Of a stretch of DNA of 9,515 bases, positions 6,593-9,515 are shown one piece after another. A program made the translations under genes and the position numbers. The stretch is from the NCBI GenBank assembly GCA_903885855.1, contig CAISKG010000620.1, positions 1 to 9,515 on the forward strand, read 5' to 3'. Below the pieces are notes generated by a model. It was not told the DNA's origin. It was given only the letters and a program-made list of their open reading frames with translations, and searched no databases. Position 1 is the first letter of the stretch, and every line of letters begins with the position of its first letter. The DNA is from an uncultured Planctomycetaceae bacterium. GTDB taxonomy: Bacteria; Planctomycetota; Planctomycetia; Pirellulales; UBA1268.

Positions 6593-8545
6593 TCACAGCG
6601 AAATCTGCTCCCCCACCTCGATCACCCGTTCGGCCGGAACCTGGTAGCGGCGCTCTTCCTGGACGGCGTTGCGCTTGAGATAGGCGAAGATCGCCTCCGG
6701 GATCCGCGACAACTTCCCCCCCTCGTCGGCGACGATCGTCGCATGGCCGATGAAGTAGGTCGCCGCGTCGACGTCGATGGGGATGTCGGCGCCGGCCGCG
6801 ATCGTGCGCAAGAGCGGCACCAGATGCGGCTCCTCCATGTAGCCGAACCGGACCACCACGCGCCAGAAACCGTCGCCGAGCCGCTCGACGACGGCCCGCT
6901 CGGCGGGGGCCGCCTCGGGGACGACGAGATCCTCGACCGTCACCAGGAGCACCGTCTCCTGCAGCGCCCGGGTCAATTCCACATGGTGCACCAGCAGGGG
7001 CGGGACGTGATCCCGGCTCGGCGCCAGGAACACCGCCCCCCCCGGCACGCGCGAGGCGACCCGCGGCGCGAGCGTGGGCCAGACCTCCTCCCAGGGGCCG
7101 AACTGCCGCGAATAGCGGTCGATCACCGCCGTCCGGCCGTGGCTCCAGATGAGCATCCCGGCGATGAGCGCGGCACCGATCAGCATCGGCACGTAGCCGC
7201 CGTCGAAGAACTTGAAGAGGTTGGCGGCCAGGAAGGGGAGATCGAGGGCGAGGAAGAAGACGAGGATGGCGAGGCTCCGCCACTTCCCCCAGCCCCAACT
7301 GTAACGGACGACGAGGTAGTAGAGCACCGACGTCACCGCCATCGTGCCGGTGACGGCGATGCCGTAGGCGGCCGCCAGGCGCACGCTCTCGCGGAAGGTG
7401 ACGACCAGGGCCAGGCAGCCGATCGCCAGCAGGGCGTTGACCTCGGGGATGTAGATCTGGCCCTCGTTGTCGTAGGCGGTGTGGCGGATGGTCATCCGCG
7501 GCAGGAATCCCTGCAGCATCGCCTGCCGCGTGAGGGAGAAGGCGCCGGAGATGAGGGCCTGCGAGGCGATCACAGTCGCCAGGCTCGCGAGGATCACCAG
7601 CGCCCACGTCGCCGGCCCCGGCGGCACGAGGCGGAAGAAGGGCTCGGCCGCCGCCGACGGATCGCGGAGGATGAGCGCCCCCTGCCCGAGATAGGCCAGC
7701 ACGAGCGCGGGCAGCACCAGGCAGCTCCACGCCAGCCGGATCGGCTTGAGGCCGAAGTGGCCCATGTCGGCGTAGAGCGCCTCGCCGCCGGTGACGACGA
7801 GGACCACCGATCCGAGGATCAGGATCCCGCGCAGCCCGTGGCGCCAGAAGAACTCCGCCCCCCATCCCGGCCACAGCGCCTCGAGGACCGCCGGCTCACC
7901 GACGATCTGCCGCAGCCCCAGGACCGCGAGGGTCACGAACCACACGAGCATCACCGGCCCGAAGAGCCGCCCCACGTCGCCGGTGCCCCGCGACTGCAGC
8001 GCGAAGAGCCCGACGAGGATCAGGCAGGTGATGGGGACCACGAACCGGGCGAGTGCCGGACTGGCGACGGCCAGACCCTCGACGGCCGAGAGGACGGAGA
8101 TCGCCGGCGTGATCACGCCGTCGCCGTAGAGCAGCGACGCCCCCACCACCGCCAGGAGGGTCATCCCGGAGACGCCGCCGATGCCGTGGGCCGAATGGCG
8201 GTAGCGCTCGGGCACGAGGGCCAGGAGCGCGAGGATCCCCCCCTCGCCGTCATGGTCGGCCCGCATCACGAACACCACGTACTTCACCGTGACGACGAGC
8301 AGGAGCGCCCAGAACATGAGCGAGAGGATGCCGAAGAGGTCGGTGCGGTCGACCGCCTCGCCGTGGACGGCGGCGACGTGGAGGCACTCCTTGAGCGTGT
8401 AGAGGGGGCTCGTGCCGATGTCGCCGAAGACGACGCCCAGCGAGAGGAAGGCCAGGCGGAGGAGATCCTTCCGCGCGGGCGCGGCGTGGCCATGGGGCGC
8501 GGCGGAGGAGGTCGATACGTGGCCCATCGGCGGCGTCGCTCCCAC
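6593..8545 (-). CDS. kup: Kup/HAK/KT family potassium uptake transporter
   Basis: A 650-residue inner-membrane K+ (H+ symport) transporter; E. coli Kup has 622 residues. Signature motifs occur in order: GVVFGDIGTSPLYTLKE (38-54), ADHDGEGGILALLAL (96-110), LLYGDGVITPAISVLSA (138-154), GGEALYADMGHFG (253-265), NEGQIYIPEVN (360-370) and NLFKFFDGGYVPMLIG (442-457). About 12 hydrophobic segments fill residues 30-470. A cytosolic C-terminal domain of about 180 residues includes YFIGHATIVAD near the end. The N-terminus is His/Ala-rich and variable. The start is uncertain: GTG 8545 has GGGA 5 bases upstream, while ATG 8527 (644 aa) has GGGAG at 11 bases. TAGACT (8572-8567) could be a -10 just upstream. 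A terminator separates it from the PEP-CTERM gene, so it probably has its own promoter. Confidence 0.95.
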   Translation of the reverse strand: MGATPPMGHVSTSSAAPHGHAAPARKDLLRLAFLSLGVVFGDIGTSPLYTLKECLHVAAVHGEAVDRTDLFGILSLMFWALLLVVTVKYVVFVMRADHDGEGGILALLALVPERYRHSAHGIGGVSGMTLLAVVGASLLYGDGVITPAISVLSAVEGLAVASPALARFVVPITCLILVGLFALQSRGTGDVGRLFGPVMLVWFVTLAVLGLRQIVGEPAVLEALWPGWGAEFFWRHGLRGILILGSVVLVVTGGEALYADMGHFGLKPIRLAWSCLVLPALVLAYLGQGALILRDPSAAAEPFFRLVPPGPATWALVILASLATVIASQALISGAFSLTRQAMLQGFLPRMTIRHTAYDNEGQIYIPEVNALLAIGCLALVVTFRESVRLAAAYGIAVTGTMAVTSVLYYLVVRYSWGWGKWRSLAILVFFLALDLPFLAANLFKFFDGGYVPMLIGAALIAGMLIWSHGRTAVIDRYSRQFGPWEEVWPTLAPRVASRVPGGAVFLAPSRDHVPPLLVHHVELTRALQETVLLVTVEDLVVPEAAPAERAVVERLGDGFWRVVVRFGYMEEPHLVPLLRTIAAGADIPIDVDAATYFIGHATIVADEGGKLSRIPEAIFAYLKRNAVQEERRYQVPAERVIEVGEQISL

Positions 8546-8605
8546 GCGCGTCCCGGCAAAACCGGCAGTCTATCGCCCGTGCACGAAGCGCGCGCGGCCC
8601 CCTGG

Positions 8606-8645
8606 AAAACGACGAGGGGGCGGGCCCCGGGGACCCGCCCCCTCG
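8606..8645 (-). terminator. Rho-independent terminator of the PEP-CTERM gene
   Basis: A perfect 12-base-pair GC-rich stem (8613-8624 with 8634-8645) has a 9-base loop. On the minus strand it is followed by TCGTTTTCC. It begins 26 bases after the stop of the gene at 8672-9391 and lies before kup, so it should insulate kup from that gene. Confidence 0.8.
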
Positions 8646-8671
8646 CTACGGCATGGGGCGATCGACGGCGG

Positions 8672-9391
8672 TCAGGATGCCTTCGAACGCCGGCGCTCCG
8701 CGATCCCGAGGGCGCCGGTGACCAGGGCGAGCACGCCCGCCATCCCGGCCGGATCGATCTCCGGGACCGCCGAGACCGTCAACTCGGCCGAGAGGCCGTA
8801 CATGCCGTAGGAGTTCGTGGAGGCGAAGGGATTGATCATCAGCCACGCGTTGTTCGAGGACGACCTGTCGGCCCACGTGCTCGACCCGGCCCCGGCGCCC
8901 AGCGGGAGGCTCGAGGCCACGCCGGAGGGATTGCTGCCGGTCCAGGTGTTGCCCGTCGACGTCGTGCCGTCGATGAGCTGATTCGGCGCCGCGAACAACG
9001 CCGCCGACCACAGCCCTCCGGCGTTGGTCGTCAGGTCATTGGCCACCAGGGTGCCGCCGGGCAGGTAGACGCGGACCGAGGTCCCGAAGCCGCCGACGTT
9101 GTCCCGGGCGTCGACGGTCGCCGTCGATCCGATCGCCTTCCAGGTGACCGTGACGCCGTTGTAGGTCGCGCCGGCGGCATCGCCCTGGACGAAGGCGTTG
9201 TAGGTGGCGATGTCGGACGACGTGGCTTGGGTCGTCGCCCCGGTCACGAACAGGAAGCGGAACGTGTCGCCGTTGCTCAATCCGCCAGGCGTCGACAGCG
9301 TCAGCGTGCTCGCCGGGGCGGTGCCGCCCAGGACGAACAGCACGGCCGTCACCGCGCAGCGAACGGCGGAGGGGGTCAGGGACAGTCGCAT
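8672..9391 (-). CDS. Exported PEP-CTERM sorting domain protein
   Basis: A 239-residue surface or extracellular-matrix protein. The N-terminus (MRLSLTPSAVRC, then AVTAVLFVLGG, cleavage near APA-ST) is a Sec signal peptide. The mature domain (about 28-207) is Thr/Ser/Gly/Asn-rich and probably beta-structured, with FRFLFVTGATTQATSSDIATYNAF-type sequence near its start and YGMYGLSAELTVSA at its end. The C-terminus is a PEP-CTERM signal: VPEIDPAG (209-216), a hydrophobic segment (MAGVLALVTGALGIA) and the basic tail ERRRSKAS. Such signals are processed by exosortases; none lies in this window. ATG 9391 is chosen because AGAAAGGA (9407-9400) sits 8 bases upstream and the signal peptide begins right there. 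It is monocistronic by the terminator that follows. The ligand or role is unknown. Confidence 0.9.
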   Translation of the reverse strand: MRLSLTPSAVRCAVTAVLFVLGGTAPASTLTLSTPGGLSNGDTFRFLFVTGATTQATSSDIATYNAFVQGDAAGATYNGVTVTWKAIGSTATVDARDNVGGFGTSVRVYLPGGTLVANDLTTNAGGLWSAALFAAPNQLIDGTTSTGNTWTGSNPSGVASSLPLGAGAGSSTWADRSSSNNAWLMINPFASTNSYGMYGLSAELTVSAVPEIDPAGMAGVLALVTGALGIAERRRSKAS

Positions 9392-9392
9392 C

Positions 9393-9408
9393 GAAAGGGT
9401 CCTTTCTG
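9393..9408 (-). promoter_or_regulatory. Ribosome binding site of the PEP-CTERM gene within a short inverted repeat
   Basis: On the minus strand CAGAAAGGAC (9408-9399) includes the Shine-Dalgarno AAAGGA. GAAAGG (9406-9401) and CCTTTC (9398-9393) are complementary with a 2-base spacer, giving at best a 5-bp hairpin with a 4-base loop that covers the ribosome site. The Shine-Dalgarno call is good; hairpin control is speculative. Confidence 0.5.
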
Positions 9409-9515
9409 GAGCGTTGAAACGGGGACATCCAGGCCACGGACGGCGGAGGGGCGGGACATCCCCCCCGGGCCCGATCACGGTATGGCCGGGTCAGCCGCGC
9501 CGCAAATCGTCGCCG

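Noticed and set aside
4499..6678. Long open frames on both strands (610 codons minus at 4499-6331, 669 codons plus at 4669-6678)
   Set aside because: They overlap the DUF2200 and isomerase genes out of frame, consist of Arg/Pro/Gly-rich sequence and show no domain.
6402..7874. A 490-codon minus-strand frame over kup
   Set aside because: The part above about 6566 is kup in another frame. Only the C-terminal 54 codons have their own protein similarity (DUF1501).
9461..9515. TTGCGG-17-TACCGT as a possible promoter for the PEP-CTERM gene on the minus strand
   Set aside because: Each hexamer matches the consensus at only about three positions, so it is not distinguishable from background.

Overview
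This window is very GC-rich bacterial DNA whose gene content points to a planctomycete, probably from the Pirellulales or a related group. The pointers are a PEP-CTERM protein with the VPEIDPAG-type anchor, a DUF1501 C-terminal remnant, a bacterial topoisomerase VI B subunit, a pair of small secreted proteins, and a eukaryote-like NADP isocitrate dehydrogenase. The taxonomic call is inference from gene families, because no rRNA or tRNA is present.

Layout from left to right. (1) 1-357 (+) is the C-terminal end of NADP-dependent isocitrate dehydrogenase. (2) 401-1366 (+) encodes a MerR-type helix-turn-helix domain joined to TPR repeats. (3) 1380-1778 and 1835-2179 (both -) are two small exported proteins in one apparent operon, convergent with gene 2. 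(4) 2469-4781 (+) encodes DNA topoisomerase VI subunit B, divergent from the small-protein pair. It is unusually long (770 aa), with Ala/Pro- and Lys-rich tails and what looks like a second, duplicated H2TH-like segment inside the transducer domain. No top6A lies beside it. (5) 4795-5316 (-) is a DUF2200 protein that converges on top6B; the two stop codons lie inside a small inverted repeat. (6) 5503-6405 (-) is a TIM-barrel sugar phosphate isomerase/epimerase. Its start overlaps, as ATGA, the stop of a decayed 54-codon DUF1501 remnant (6402-6566). (7) 6593-8545 (-) is a Kup potassium transporter. (8) 8606-8645 is a strong intrinsic terminator closing the PEP-CTERM gene at 8672-9391 (-).

The genes do not form one pathway. 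The window reads as ordinary chromosomal housekeeping and surface genes in short transcription units. The parts most worth a second look are the architecture and isolation of the Top6B protein and the truncated DUF1501 gene left between kup and the isomerase. I see no CRISPR array, insertion sequence, phage gene or RNA gene.
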